Origin: Bacteroidota bacterium
GTDB taxonomy: Bacteria; Bacteroidota; Bacteroidia; Cytophagales; Cyclobacteriaceae
Length of the DNA stretch: 64,000 bases
Direction of reading: 5' to 3'
Assembly: GCA_947470895.1 (NCBI GenBank)
Contig: CANIVF010000005.1
Location: 48,959-112,958, forward strand
Position 1 is the first letter of the stretch, and the number at the start of each line of letters is the position of its first letter. This document shows, one piece after another, positions 27,152-36,300 of the stretch. Made by a program: the position numbers and the translations under genes. Under the pieces are notes generated by a model. That model searched no databases. It was not told the origin of the DNA and saw only the letters and a list, made by a program, of their open reading frames with translations.

Positions 27152-27949
27152 CTAGGAAGTAATCTTATTGTACGAAGCTCCAATACCCCTGATCAACGAA
27201 GAACTAAATCCACGATGTTCCATTTCATTGAGCCCCACAATCGTACAACCTTTAGGCGTTGTCACTTTATCAATTTCTTCTTCAGGATGGCGATTGCCCT
27301 TCAATAATAATTCAGCCGCACCTTTCACGGTTTGGGAAGCAATCAGGTTAGCCGTCTTCGCGTCAAAACCAATTTCAATTCCACCTTGAGTTGCAGCGCG
27401 AATGAAACGTAAAGCATAGGCAATTCCACAAGCTCCTAATACGGTTGCAGCATCCATGAGTTTCTCATCAATAGAAATGCTTACACCCAATTGGTTGAAC
27501 AAATCCGTTACATATTCAATCTGTGAATCTGGGGCATTGGATTGACAAAGGCAAGTCACGGATTCCTGAATGGCAATAGCCGTGTTAGGCATGGCGCGAA
27601 ACATGGGAACGCCATGATCAACAATGGCCGTTAACTCTTTCAGGAAGATGCCTGTGACAACACTAATCACGATATGTTTTTTTGGCTCGAAAGAGTTTTT
27701 CAATCCTTCCAATACTTCTTTTACATTGTAAGGCTTCAAGGCAACAATAATCACATCACTACTTTCAATAGCGGCTTGATTGTTATCGGTGATCGTGACG
27801 CCTTGTTCTTTCAAAGCGTGCAATCGTGAAAGAGTTCTTCTTGTCACGGTGATTTGCTGAGGTGTTGCAAAGCCACTCTTTAATAATCCTTCAGCAATAG
27901 CAGCTCCTAAATTACCTCCGCCAATGATGGCGATTTTTCTGGTGTTCAT
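27152..27949 (-). CDS. proC: Pyrroline-5-carboxylate reductase
   Basis: Last step of proline synthesis: NADPH-dependent reduction of pyrroline-5-carboxylate, cytosolic. The 265-residue product has the Rossmann motif IIGGGNLGAAIAEGLL at the N-terminus, FRAMPNTAIAIQESVT in the middle and the C-terminal P5CR dimerisation domain with VTTPKGCTIVGLNEME. Length and order are normal. It is divergent from the TldD cluster and not obviously in an operon. Confidence 0.95.
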   Translation of the reverse strand: MNTRKIAIIGGGNLGAAIAEGLLKSGFATPQQITVTRRTLSRLHALKEQGVTITDNNQAAIESSDVIIVALKPYNVKEVLEGLKNSFEPKKHIVISVVTGIFLKELTAIVDHGVPMFRAMPNTAIAIQESVTCLCQSNAPDSQIEYVTDLFNQLGVSISIDEKLMDAATVLGACGIAYALRFIRAATQGGIEIGFDAKTANLIASQTVKGAAELLLKGNRHPEEEIDKVTTPKGCTIVGLNEMEHRGFSSSLIRGIGASYNKITS

Positions 27950-28182
27950 AAAATGTGCATTTATATAGGTGGTTCAAGTTAATGCGTTTTGATCAAAGAT
28001 TCAGACAAAGCATAAAGAAGTGATTGAATAGACAACATGAAAACGATCGGTTTTAACAAAATCTATTTTTCCACTTTTTGGTTGAATCCAGGATCCTATA
28101 TATTAATTGTGTTTGTGTTCTCACTTTTTTAGCTACATTTCAATTCTTATGAACCAACTTTAAAATTAAACTCATACTTTCT

Positions 28183-29823
28183 GTGAAGAGACGCGATTTT
28201 GTTCAACTGGCAGGACTTGGCTTAGGTAGCTTTGCGATACCTTTTCAGATGATGGGTAATCCGGTCTCCATCGAGGCGCTATTGGAGATGCCACTTACAG
28301 TGACTCAGAAAAAGCAATTCGCAGATGCTGCTTTAAACACGGCTCGCTCTGGTGGGGCTACGTATGCGGACGTTCGCATTGGCCGATACTTAAACCAATT
28401 CATCAGTACACGTGAAGCGCGTGTTCAAAACATTACGAGCACGGAATCATTTGGTGTTGGTGTTCGCGTGATCACAAAAGGAACGTGGGGTTTTGCGGCC
28501 ACCAATGATGTGACTACCGATGGAATAAAAAAAGCAACCGAGCGCGCATTGGCTATCGCGAAGGCGAATAGTAAGTTTCAAACCGAGCCGGTGAGGCTGG
28601 CGCCTGTTTCTGGTTATGGAGAAGTATCGTGGAATACACCCATACAAAAAAATGCATTTGAAATTCCTGTTTCGGAAAAAGTGGAGTTGCTCTTGAGTGC
28701 TAATGCAGCAGCACAAAAGAACGGAGCCAACTTTGCCAGCTCCAACCTCTTTCAAATAAATGAACAGAAATATTTTGCTTCAACAGATGGTTCTTACATC
28801 GATCAGGACATTCATCGCATTTGGCCTACGTTTACGGTTAATGTAATTGATCGTGCTTCAGGCAAATTCAAATCGCGTGAAGCCATGAGTGCCCCGATGG
28901 GTATGGGCTATGAATATTTGATTCCGAAAGCAGAGGATAAATTGTCCGCTCCCACCGGTATGATCTTATATCGCAACAGCTACGATATGATAGAAGATGC
29001 CGCTACAGCGGCACGTCAAGCAAAGGAAATGATCTCTGCAAAATCGGTTGAGCCGGGTAAATATGATCTTGTGCTGGAGCCTAATCACCTTGGCCTCACC
29101 ATCCACGAAAGTGTAGGCCACCCATTAGAACTCGATCGTATTCTTGGCTATGAAGCCAACTATGCCGGAACCAGTTTTGCCAGTATTGAAAAACTGAAGT
29201 CGGGCACGTTCAATTATGGAAGCAAGCAAGTGAGCATCTTTGCGGATAAAACGCAACCCGGTTCTCTTGGCGCTGTTGGTTATGATGATGAAGGTGTAAA
29301 GTGTAAGCGTTGGGATTTGATTAAAGATGGTATCCTGGTAAACTTCCAGGCGACACGCGATCAGGTGCACATGCTGGGTCAGAATGAATCACATGGCTGC
29401 TCGTATTCACAAAGTTGGAGCGATGTACAGTTTCAGCGCATGCCAAACGTATCGCTAGCTCCGGCCAAAGAACCTTATTCTATCGATGAAATGGTCAAAG
29501 ATGTGGAGAAGGGAATTTACATTGCGGGCCGTGGGTCATATTCCATCGATCAGCAGCGCTATAACTTTCAGTTTGGCGGACAAGTCTTCTTTGAAATAAA
29601 GCAAGGAAAAATTGTTGGCTTACTAAACGATGTTGCCTATCAATCCAACACGCAAGAGTTTTGGAACAGTTGTGTGAAGGTTTGTGACGAGCGCGATTAT
29701 CGCATGTTCGGTTCTTTCTTCGATGGTAAGGGACAACCTTCTCAGGTGAGCGCAGTATCGCATGGAAGTTCAACGGCTCGATTTAATGGTGTGAACGTAA
29801 TCAATACAGGAAGAACGATATAA
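28183..29823 (+). CDS. TldD-like metallopeptidase, Tat-exported, copy 1
   Basis: 546 residues from a GTG. The N-terminus KRRDFVQLAGLGLGSFAIPF is a Tat-like signal. The TldD fold follows, with the metal-binding HESVGH motif at 308-313 in IHESVGHPLELDRILGYEAN, and late segments YDDEGVKCKRWDLIKDGILV and FDGKGQPSQVSAVSHGSSTA. TldD proteins act as heterodimers with TldE/PmbA to degrade unfolded or modified peptides. This copy is followed directly by a second TldD (36 bases) rather than by a PmbA. The region where E. coli TldD has its third metal ligand (a Cys near GKEGQ) reads FFDGKGQ here. Confidence 0.9.
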   Translation: MKRRDFVQLAGLGLGSFAIPFQMMGNPVSIEALLEMPLTVTQKKQFADAALNTARSGGATYADVRIGRYLNQFISTREARVQNITSTESFGVGVRVITKGTWGFAATNDVTTDGIKKATERALAIAKANSKFQTEPVRLAPVSGYGEVSWNTPIQKNAFEIPVSEKVELLLSANAAAQKNGANFASSNLFQINEQKYFASTDGSYIDQDIHRIWPTFTVNVIDRASGKFKSREAMSAPMGMGYEYLIPKAEDKLSAPTGMILYRNSYDMIEDAATAARQAKEMISAKSVEPGKYDLVLEPNHLGLTIHESVGHPLELDRILGYEANYAGTSFASIEKLKSGTFNYGSKQVSIFADKTQPGSLGAVGYDDEGVKCKRWDLIKDGILVNFQATRDQVHMLGQNESHGCSYSQSWSDVQFQRMPNVSLAPAKEPYSIDEMVKDVEKGIYIAGRGSYSIDQQRYNFQFGGQVFFEIKQGKIVGLLNDVAYQSNTQEFWNSCVKVCDERDYRMFGSFFDGKGQPSQVSAVSHGSSTARFNGVNVINTGRTI

Positions 29824-29859
29824 TTAGCTATTTGACAGACAAGAAATTAATTTATAAAA

Positions 29860-31503
29860 ATGAAGAGACGAGATTTTATACACTTAGCAGGCATGGGATC
29901 CGGTGCCATGGCCCTTCCCTTCTCGGCCTTCGCGCACGAGGTAGAGATTGGCCAACTGCTTACACCACTATTGGACACCAGCCAAAAAAAACAACTGGCG
30001 GATATTGCATTGAACACCGCTAAGTCGTTAGGCGCATCGTATACCGATGTGCGCATTGGCCGCTATCTCAATCAGTTTGTTACCACGCGCGAGAAAAAAG
30101 TGCAAGGTGTTACCAACACGGAATCGTTTGGTGTGGGCATACGCGTAATCGCCAATGGCACCTGGGGTTTTGCCGCAAGCAATAGCGTTACGCCTGATGG
30201 CATAAAGAAAACGACTGAGCGTGCCGTAGCCATTGCGAAGGCAAATTCAAAATTTCAACGTGAACCTGTAAAGTTGGCCGGAACTCCTTCGTATGGTGAA
30301 GTGAGTTGGAAAACACCGATTGTAAAAAATGGATTTGAAGTTCCTGTAAAAGAAAAAATTGAATTATTGCTCAATGCGAATGCGAAAGCCATGGAGAATG
30401 GTGCAAGCTTTGTTAATAGTCTGATCTTTCTCGTGAACGAGCAAAAATACTTCGCCTCATCGGAAGGTTCATACATCGATCAGGATGTACATCGCACATG
30501 GCCAAATTTTCAAGTTAATGTGGTGGATCGTCAATCAGGCCAATTTAAAACACGAAGCGCTTTCAGTGCTCCGGTTGGCATGGGCTATGAATATCTGGAT
30601 GGCAAGGCTGGAGATAAGATAAAGGCACCTGGTGATATTATCTTATACAATAAGTCGTATGATATTGTGGAAGACGCAGCGATGGCAGCACAACAAGCCA
30701 AGCAATTTATTGCCGGTAAGTCTGTAGAGCCAGGCAAGTATGATCTGGTACTTGAGCCTTCACACCTATGGCTTACGATTCATGAATCGGTTGGTCATCC
30801 CACTGAATTAGATCGTGTGCTTGGCTATGAAGCTAACTATGCGGGAACCAGTTTCCTTACGATGGACAAGTGGCAATCGAAAAATTTCAAATTTGGAAGT
30901 GACATCGTAAACTTTGTTGCCGATAAAACTCAACCCGGTTCATTGGGTTCTGTGGGTTATGATGATGAAGGCGTGAAGTGCAAATCGTGGGAATTAATTA
31001 AAGATGGCGTGTTGGTTAACTACCAGGCCATCCGCGATCAGATAGGCATGCTCGGTCAGAAAGAATCACACGGCTGTTGCTATTCACAAAGCTGGAGTGA
31101 TGTACAGTTTCAGCGCATGGCAAACGTATCGCTGCAGGCAGGCAAGAAATCATTGACACCTGAGCAGTTAATCTCCAACGTGGAGAAAGGAATTTACATT
31201 GTGAAAGACGGATCATTCTCTATCGATCAGCAGCGGTATAACTTTCAATTTGGTGGTGTTTTGTTTTTCGAAATCAAAAACGGAAAGATTGCGGGCATGT
31301 TGAAAGACGTAGCCTATCAGGCCAACACGCAGGAGTTCTGGAATTCATGTACTGAGATTTGTGATGAGCGTGACTATCGCCTGAGCGGAGCGTTCAACGA
31401 TGGCAAAGGCCAGCCCAGTCAGTCCAATGCGGTGTCGCACGGATCGGCAACGGCTCGCTTTAATGGAGTCAATGTAATTAATACCGGAAGAACCATATTG
31501 TAA
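29860..31503 (+). CDS. TldD-like metallopeptidase, Tat-exported, copy 2
   Basis: 547 residues from the ATG at 29860. Tat-like signal KRRDFIHLAGMGSGAMALPF ends in a plausible AFA cleavage site. HESVGH occupies residues 308-313, exactly as in copy 1, and sequence similarity to copy 1 continues to the last residues (FNGVNVINTGRT). It is followed 34 bases later by a PmbA-like gene, its likely partner. No other oddity than the shared lack of an obvious third-ligand cysteine. Confidence 0.9.
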   Translation: MKRRDFIHLAGMGSGAMALPFSAFAHEVEIGQLLTPLLDTSQKKQLADIALNTAKSLGASYTDVRIGRYLNQFVTTREKKVQGVTNTESFGVGIRVIANGTWGFAASNSVTPDGIKKTTERAVAIAKANSKFQREPVKLAGTPSYGEVSWKTPIVKNGFEVPVKEKIELLLNANAKAMENGASFVNSLIFLVNEQKYFASSEGSYIDQDVHRTWPNFQVNVVDRQSGQFKTRSAFSAPVGMGYEYLDGKAGDKIKAPGDIILYNKSYDIVEDAAMAAQQAKQFIAGKSVEPGKYDLVLEPSHLWLTIHESVGHPTELDRVLGYEANYAGTSFLTMDKWQSKNFKFGSDIVNFVADKTQPGSLGSVGYDDEGVKCKSWELIKDGVLVNYQAIRDQIGMLGQKESHGCCYSQSWSDVQFQRMANVSLQAGKKSLTPEQLISNVEKGIYIVKDGSFSIDQQRYNFQFGGVLFFEIKNGKIAGMLKDVAYQANTQEFWNSCTEICDERDYRLSGAFNDGKGQPSQSNAVSHGSATARFNGVNVINTGRTIL

Positions 31504-31537
31504 ATTGTAAATCTGAATCTTAAATCTGAGATATATC

Positions 31538-32884
31538 ATGGCCATACTTTCAAAGGAAGAAGCGAAAAAAATATTGGATAAGGTGATCGGCTTTTCTAAA
31601 GCAGATGGCGTTGAAGCGAACCTCAACGGAAATGATGGAGGCAACATCCGCTATGCACGGAATAGTGTATCCACCGCAGGCGAAGACAGTAACGTAAGTT
31701 TAAGTGTGCAAACTTACTTTGGAAAGAAATCAGGTACCGCCACCATCAACGAGTTTGATGATGCTTCATTAGAAAAAGTAGTGAGACGTGCCGAAGAATT
31801 GGCAAAGCTCGCTCCTGAAAACCCAGAGTTTTTGGAACCACTACCTCAGCAAACCTATGGAGCAGAATCAAAAACATTCATTGAATCTACTGCGAAAATT
31901 ACGCCCGACTATCGCGCCCAAGCGGCTGCCGACAGTATCATCCCTGCAACTAAAAAAGATATCACAGCAGCTGGATTCTTAGAAGACAATAGAGGCTTCA
32001 GCGCATTGAGCAACAGCAAAGGTTTGTTTGCTTATAATAAATCAACAGGTGTTGATTTTACCGTAACGATGCGAACGAATGATGGCACTGGCTCCGGATG
32101 GGTAGCGCGTAACTTCAACGATATAAGCAAACTGAATACTACAGAGGCATCACAGATTGCCATGGAGAAAGCATTACAATCGCGCAACGCAAAAGCCATT
32201 GAGCCTGGCAAGTATACCGTAATTCTTGAGCCCAATGCTGCGGCTGATTTATTGGGTTTAATGATCGGAGGCATGAACGCACGCCAGGCTGATGAAGGAA
32301 GAAGTTATCTTTCAAAAAAAGGTGGCGGTACAAAACTCGGAGAGAAAATTGTTGACGAACGTGTTAACATCTATACCGATCCATGGAATGAAGAAGTGCC
32401 TGTTGGCAATTGGGCCAGTGGCGGAATGTCCAGAAAAAAAATGGATTTGATTAAGAATGGCACGGTGGAGAATCTGATCTATGATCGTTACTGGGCATCT
32501 CAAAAAAATGCAGAACCAACAGCGTTTCCTGGCAACAGAATTATGGAAGGAGGCAACGCTTCAGTGGAGGACATGATCAAAGACACGAAGAAAGGTGTGC
32601 TGGTCACACGCTTCTGGTACATACGTGCCGTTGATCCACAGACATTATTATACACGGGTTTAACACGAGACGGAACTTTTTATATCGAGAATGGAAAGAT
32701 CAAACATCCGATTAAAAACTTCCGCTTCAATGAAAGCCCCATCATCATGTTGAATAACCTGGAGACACTTGGCAAACAAATGCGTGTTGCCAGCGGTGGG
32801 GGGCCTGGTGGTGGTGGAAGTTCATTGATTCCTGCCATGAAGATCAGAGACTTTACATTTTCTAGTTTATCGGATGCGGTTTAA
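31538..32884 (+). CDS. PmbA/TldE-like protein, copy 1
   Basis: 448 residues, the non-catalytic partner type: it lacks the HExxxH motif and has the PmbA features IRYARNSVSTAGEDSN near residues 34-49, TINEFDDASLEKVVRRAEEL, GLTRDGTFYIENGKIKHPIK and the terminal IRDFTFSSLSDAV. No signal peptide of any kind is present, in contrast to the TldD neighbours. By analogy with E. coli TldD/E it should form a heterodimer with the TldD encoded just upstream. A Gly-rich loop (GGGPGGGGSS) lies near the C-terminus. A terminator follows. Confidence 0.9.
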   Translation: MAILSKEEAKKILDKVIGFSKADGVEANLNGNDGGNIRYARNSVSTAGEDSNVSLSVQTYFGKKSGTATINEFDDASLEKVVRRAEELAKLAPENPEFLEPLPQQTYGAESKTFIESTAKITPDYRAQAAADSIIPATKKDITAAGFLEDNRGFSALSNSKGLFAYNKSTGVDFTVTMRTNDGTGSGWVARNFNDISKLNTTEASQIAMEKALQSRNAKAIEPGKYTVILEPNAAADLLGLMIGGMNARQADEGRSYLSKKGGGTKLGEKIVDERVNIYTDPWNEEVPVGNWASGGMSRKKMDLIKNGTVENLIYDRYWASQKNAEPTAFPGNRIMEGGNASVEDMIKDTKKGVLVTRFWYIRAVDPQTLLYTGLTRDGTFYIENGKIKHPIKNFRFNESPIIMLNNLETLGKQMRVASGGGPGGGGSSLIPAMKIRDFTFSSLSDAV

Positions 32885-32904
32885 TCGTAATCTCTTTTGA
32901 ATTT

Positions 32905-32936
32905 AAAATCCCTGACCTATCCGTTGGGGATTTTTT
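32905..32936 (+). terminator. Terminator after PmbA copy 1
   Basis: Arms AAAATCCC (32905-32912) and GGGATTTT (32927-32934) followed by T-rich sequence. It splits the TldD/PmbA cluster into two transcription units. The remaining ~180 bases before 33117 show no other feature. Confidence 0.6.
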
Positions 32937-33116
32937 ATTTAATCGATACGGAATAGCACGAACTCTTTTTTTTGCGATGATCACACAATCCAATTAATTT
33001 TAGCGTCCTATTCCGGACAAAGCGTTGTATTCAATATCAATAAGTATTAAATAGTCCCAACTTTTTAATCAGGAGTATGTCTTAGAAGAATCATCATTCA
33101 CTAAACTCAATATCCT

Positions 33117-34748
33117 TTGAAACGCAGAGATTTTATTTACCTATCGGGCCTGGGAGCTGCGGCTACCATGTTACCGATCCCCATGATGGGAAATGCCATT
33201 GATCCTGGTCGTGCCCTGGAGACGGTGGATGTCGCACTAAAGAAACAACTTGCCGATGTCGCATTAAATGCCGCCCGTTCTAAAGGTGCTACGTATACCG
33301 ATGTGCGTATTGGTCGCTACCTCAATCAATTTGTAATAACCCGCGAAGACAAAGTGCAAAACATTGTGAACACCGAATCCTATGGATTGGGCGTGCGTGT
33401 GATTGCCAACGGAAGCTGGGGCTTTGCCGCCACCGACAAATTAGATAAAGACAGCATTGCCAAAGCAGCTGAACAAGCTGTTGCGATTGCTAAAGAAAAT
33501 TCACGGTTACTCACTGAGCCAGTGCGACTAGCCTCACAAAAAGGGTATGGTGAAGTAAGTTGGAAAGCACCCATCGAGAAAAATGCATTTGAAGTTCCCA
33601 TCAAAGAAAAAGTAGATCTGTTATTGGATGTCAATGGTGCAGCGATGAAATCAGGGGCTGATTACATCACATCACTTCTGTTTCTGGTGAATGAACAAAA
33701 GTATTTTGCTTCTACTGATGGTTCTTATATTGATCAGGATGTTCATCGCATTTGGCCTGCATTCTTTATTACGAAAATTGATAAAGTATCTGGAAAGTTT
33801 GAAACCAGAAACTCGTTGAGTACACCAATGGGAATGGGTTATGAGTATCTGAACTTTCGTCCCCAAGACAAAATCAAAGGCGTCACCACGTTGTATAAGG
33901 GACGCTATGATATGTTTGAAGATGCCAAGGCAGCGGGTGCACAAGCAGGAGAAAAGTTAAAAGCAAAATCGGTTGAGCCCGGTAAGTATGATTTGATCTT
34001 AGATCCGTCTCACCTGTGGCTCACGATACACGAATCAACCGGTCACCCTACTGAACTCGATCGTGTACTGGGTTACGAAGCCAACTTTGCCGGCACCAGT
34101 TTCCTCACATTGGACAAATGGGAATCGAAAAAATTCAACTACGGTAGTAAGCTTGTCAACATTGTGGCCGATAAAACACAATTGGGCTCACTAGGTGCTG
34201 TTGGTTATGATGATGAAGGTGTGCAATGCGGTCAGTGGGATATTATAAAGGATGGCATTTTAGTTAACTATCAAGCTACGCGCGATCAGGCACACATTCT
34301 TGGGCTCAATGCATCACAAGGTTGTTGCTATGCAGATAACTGGAGTAGCGTGCAATTTCAACGTATGCCAAACATTTCTTTGCAACCCGGAAAGGAGAAG
34401 AAGAGCATTGATGATCTCATCAAAGGTGTTGAAAAAGGAATTTACATTATTGGTGATGGATCTTTCTCCATTGATCAACAGCGGTACAACTTTCAGTTTG
34501 GCGGACAGTTATTCTACGAAATCAAAAACGGAAAAATTGTAGGCATGCTACGCGATGTTGCTTATCAGGCCAACAGCCAGGAGTTCTGGAATTCATGCGT
34601 GGGTATTGCTGATGCGAGTGACTATCGGTTAGGTGGTGCGTTTGGCGATGGCAAGGGCCAGCCACCACAAAGCAATGCGGTGTCGCACGGTTCATCCACA
34701 GCACGATTCAATGGCGTAAACGTAATTAATACAGCACGAAATCTCTGA
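33117..34748 (+). CDS. TldD-like metallopeptidase, Tat-exported, copy 3
   Basis: 543 residues from a TTG start; no in-frame ATG precedes the Tat-like signal KRRDFIYLSGLGAAATMLPI. The metal-binding motif reads HESTGH at 305-310, one residue different from copies 1 and 2. It shares long blocks with copy 2, including GHPTELDRVLGYEAN and LWLTIHES. The last segments (FGDGKGQPPQSNAVSHGSST) again have no cysteine at the expected third-ligand position. A PmbA-like gene begins 7 bases after the stop, so the pair is a unit. Confidence 0.9.
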   Translation: MKRRDFIYLSGLGAAATMLPIPMMGNAIDPGRALETVDVALKKQLADVALNAARSKGATYTDVRIGRYLNQFVITREDKVQNIVNTESYGLGVRVIANGSWGFAATDKLDKDSIAKAAEQAVAIAKENSRLLTEPVRLASQKGYGEVSWKAPIEKNAFEVPIKEKVDLLLDVNGAAMKSGADYITSLLFLVNEQKYFASTDGSYIDQDVHRIWPAFFITKIDKVSGKFETRNSLSTPMGMGYEYLNFRPQDKIKGVTTLYKGRYDMFEDAKAAGAQAGEKLKAKSVEPGKYDLILDPSHLWLTIHESTGHPTELDRVLGYEANFAGTSFLTLDKWESKKFNYGSKLVNIVADKTQLGSLGAVGYDDEGVQCGQWDIIKDGILVNYQATRDQAHILGLNASQGCCYADNWSSVQFQRMPNISLQPGKEKKSIDDLIKGVEKGIYIIGDGSFSIDQQRYNFQFGGQLFYEIKNGKIVGMLRDVAYQANSQEFWNSCVGIADASDYRLGGAFGDGKGQPPQSNAVSHGSSTARFNGVNVINTARNL

Positions 34749-34755
34749 TAATATT

Positions 34756-36090
34756 ATGTCTATACTTACAAAAGACGAAGCCCAGGCTTTATTGAAAAAA
34801 GTGCTGAGCTATTCCAAAGCGGATGAATGTGAAGTGAACCTCACGGGAAATGATAGCGCCAACATTCGCTATGCACGCAATTCTGTTTCTACCAGCGCGA
34901 AAGTGAGCAGCAGCCAATTGGTTGTTTCATCGGCCTACGGCAAAAAACTAGGGGTGGCCACGATCAATGAATTTGATGATGCTTCTTTAGAAAAAGTGGT
35001 GAGAAGATCAGAGGAACTTGCACAACTTGCTCCTGAAAATCCTGAGTACGTTCTTTTTCTCGGGCCACAGAATTATGCAGGGTCCGCCACGTATGTTCCC
35101 GCAACAGCGGCCATAACTCCTCGATTGAGATCTGATTTAGTAGCTGCCAGCTTGCAAGTAGCGCGCGATGCCAAGGCAGTGGCTGCGGGTTTTCTCGAAG
35201 ACAACACGGGTTATTCTGCGATGGCAAATTCCAAAGGACTGTTCGCGTATAACACATCAACGAATACCAACTTTTCTATTACCGTAAGAACAGAAGATGG
35301 GAGAGGTTCAGGTTATGCTACGCGCGGATACAATGATGTAACCAAACTGGATACCAGGAAGGCTACACAAATCGCAACGGATAAGGCCTTGAAATCCGCA
35401 GAAGCGAAAGCGATTGAACCCGGCAAGTATACCGTGATTTTAGAACCAGCAGCTGTTGCTGTTTTGCTTGAACGAATATTTTTTGGATTGGATGCACGCC
35501 AGGCCGATGAAGGTCGCAGCTTCTTAAGTAAAGCCGGTGGCACAACACGTCTCGGTGAAAAAATGGTAGATGAGCGTGTGAATATTTATTCCGATCCGCT
35601 TCATCCAGAATTGCCTACCAGCACATGGAGTGGTGATGGCCGCCCACAAGAGAAAGTATCGTGGATTGAGAAAGGTGTGATTAAGAACTTTTCTTATTCG
35701 CGATATTGGGCTGAGAAAAAAGGAGTGAAGGCAGTCCCTGGTCCTGATGGTGCCATCATGGAAGGCGGCACAAAATCATTGGAAGAATTAATTGCAGGAA
35801 CCAAGAAAGGTGTATTGGTTACTCGCTTGTGGTACATCCGTGATGTTGATCCGCAGAGCTTATTGCTCACAGGCTTAACGCGCGATGGTACGTTCTATAT
35901 TGAAAATGGAAAGATCCAGTATCCGATTAAAAATTTCCGTTTCAACGAAAGCCCTATCATCATGTTGAATAACCTCGAAGAATTGGGCAAAGTGGAGAGA
36001 ACGGTGAGTGTGGAATCTAACGTAAATTATTTGCTGCCACCGATTAAAGTGAGAGATTTTACTTTCTCGAGTTTATCGGATGCAGTATAA
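34756..36090 (+). CDS. PmbA/TldE-like protein, copy 2
   Basis: 444 residues, paralogous to the product at 31538: shared IRYARNSVST, ATINEFDDASLEKVVRR, GLTRDGTFYIENGKI and VRDFTFSSLSDAV. No HExxxH and no export signal. It is coupled to TldD copy 3 (7-base gap) and presumably its heterodimer partner. The Gly-rich C-terminal loop of copy 1 is replaced by ERTVSVESNVNY. A terminator-like hairpin follows at 36113. Confidence 0.9.
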   Translation: MSILTKDEAQALLKKVLSYSKADECEVNLTGNDSANIRYARNSVSTSAKVSSSQLVVSSAYGKKLGVATINEFDDASLEKVVRRSEELAQLAPENPEYVLFLGPQNYAGSATYVPATAAITPRLRSDLVAASLQVARDAKAVAAGFLEDNTGYSAMANSKGLFAYNTSTNTNFSITVRTEDGRGSGYATRGYNDVTKLDTRKATQIATDKALKSAEAKAIEPGKYTVILEPAAVAVLLERIFFGLDARQADEGRSFLSKAGGTTRLGEKMVDERVNIYSDPLHPELPTSTWSGDGRPQEKVSWIEKGVIKNFSYSRYWAEKKGVKAVPGPDGAIMEGGTKSLEELIAGTKKGVLVTRLWYIRDVDPQSLLLTGLTRDGTFYIENGKIQYPIKNFRFNESPIIMLNNLEELGKVERTVSVESNVNYLLPPIKVRDFTFSSLSDAV

Positions 36091-36112
36091 TTGATCTTGT
36101 CGAATGAAGTAA

Positions 36113-36147
36113 AGTCCCTGGAATCGGTTTCGGGGACTCTCATTTTT
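36113..36147 (+). terminator. Terminator after PmbA copy 2
   Basis: Arms AGTCCC (36113-36118) and GGGACT (36133-36138) followed by CTCATTTTTT. The stem is short, so the call is moderate. The remaining bases up to 36301 hold nothing I can support. Confidence 0.5.
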
Positions 36148-36300
36148 TATATCCATGCGAATTATTTCTGCTCATTAAGAATTAAGTACGATTTGTATAT
36201 GAGAAAGAGCGAATTTTGCAGCTATGAAATTTTGTGGAATGATGCTGTATGTTGTACTAGGAGCCTGCACTTCTTACCATTGCAAGAGATAACCAATTGA

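Noticed and set aside
28183..36090. Long DNA similarities as a repeat array or CRISPR-like structure
   Set aside because: The similar blocks are homologous parts of paralogous TldD and PmbA genes, with codon-position differences.
36224..36292. Short frame MKFCGMMLYVVLGAC... as the lost signal peptide of the DUF4159 protein
   Set aside because: It ends in TAA at 36290 and the DUF4159 frame has a TGA at 36298, so no single indel joins them. It may be chance.
36091..36300. 69-codon frame between PmbA copy 2 and DUF4159
   Set aside because: It covers the terminator hairpin and has no protein-like features.
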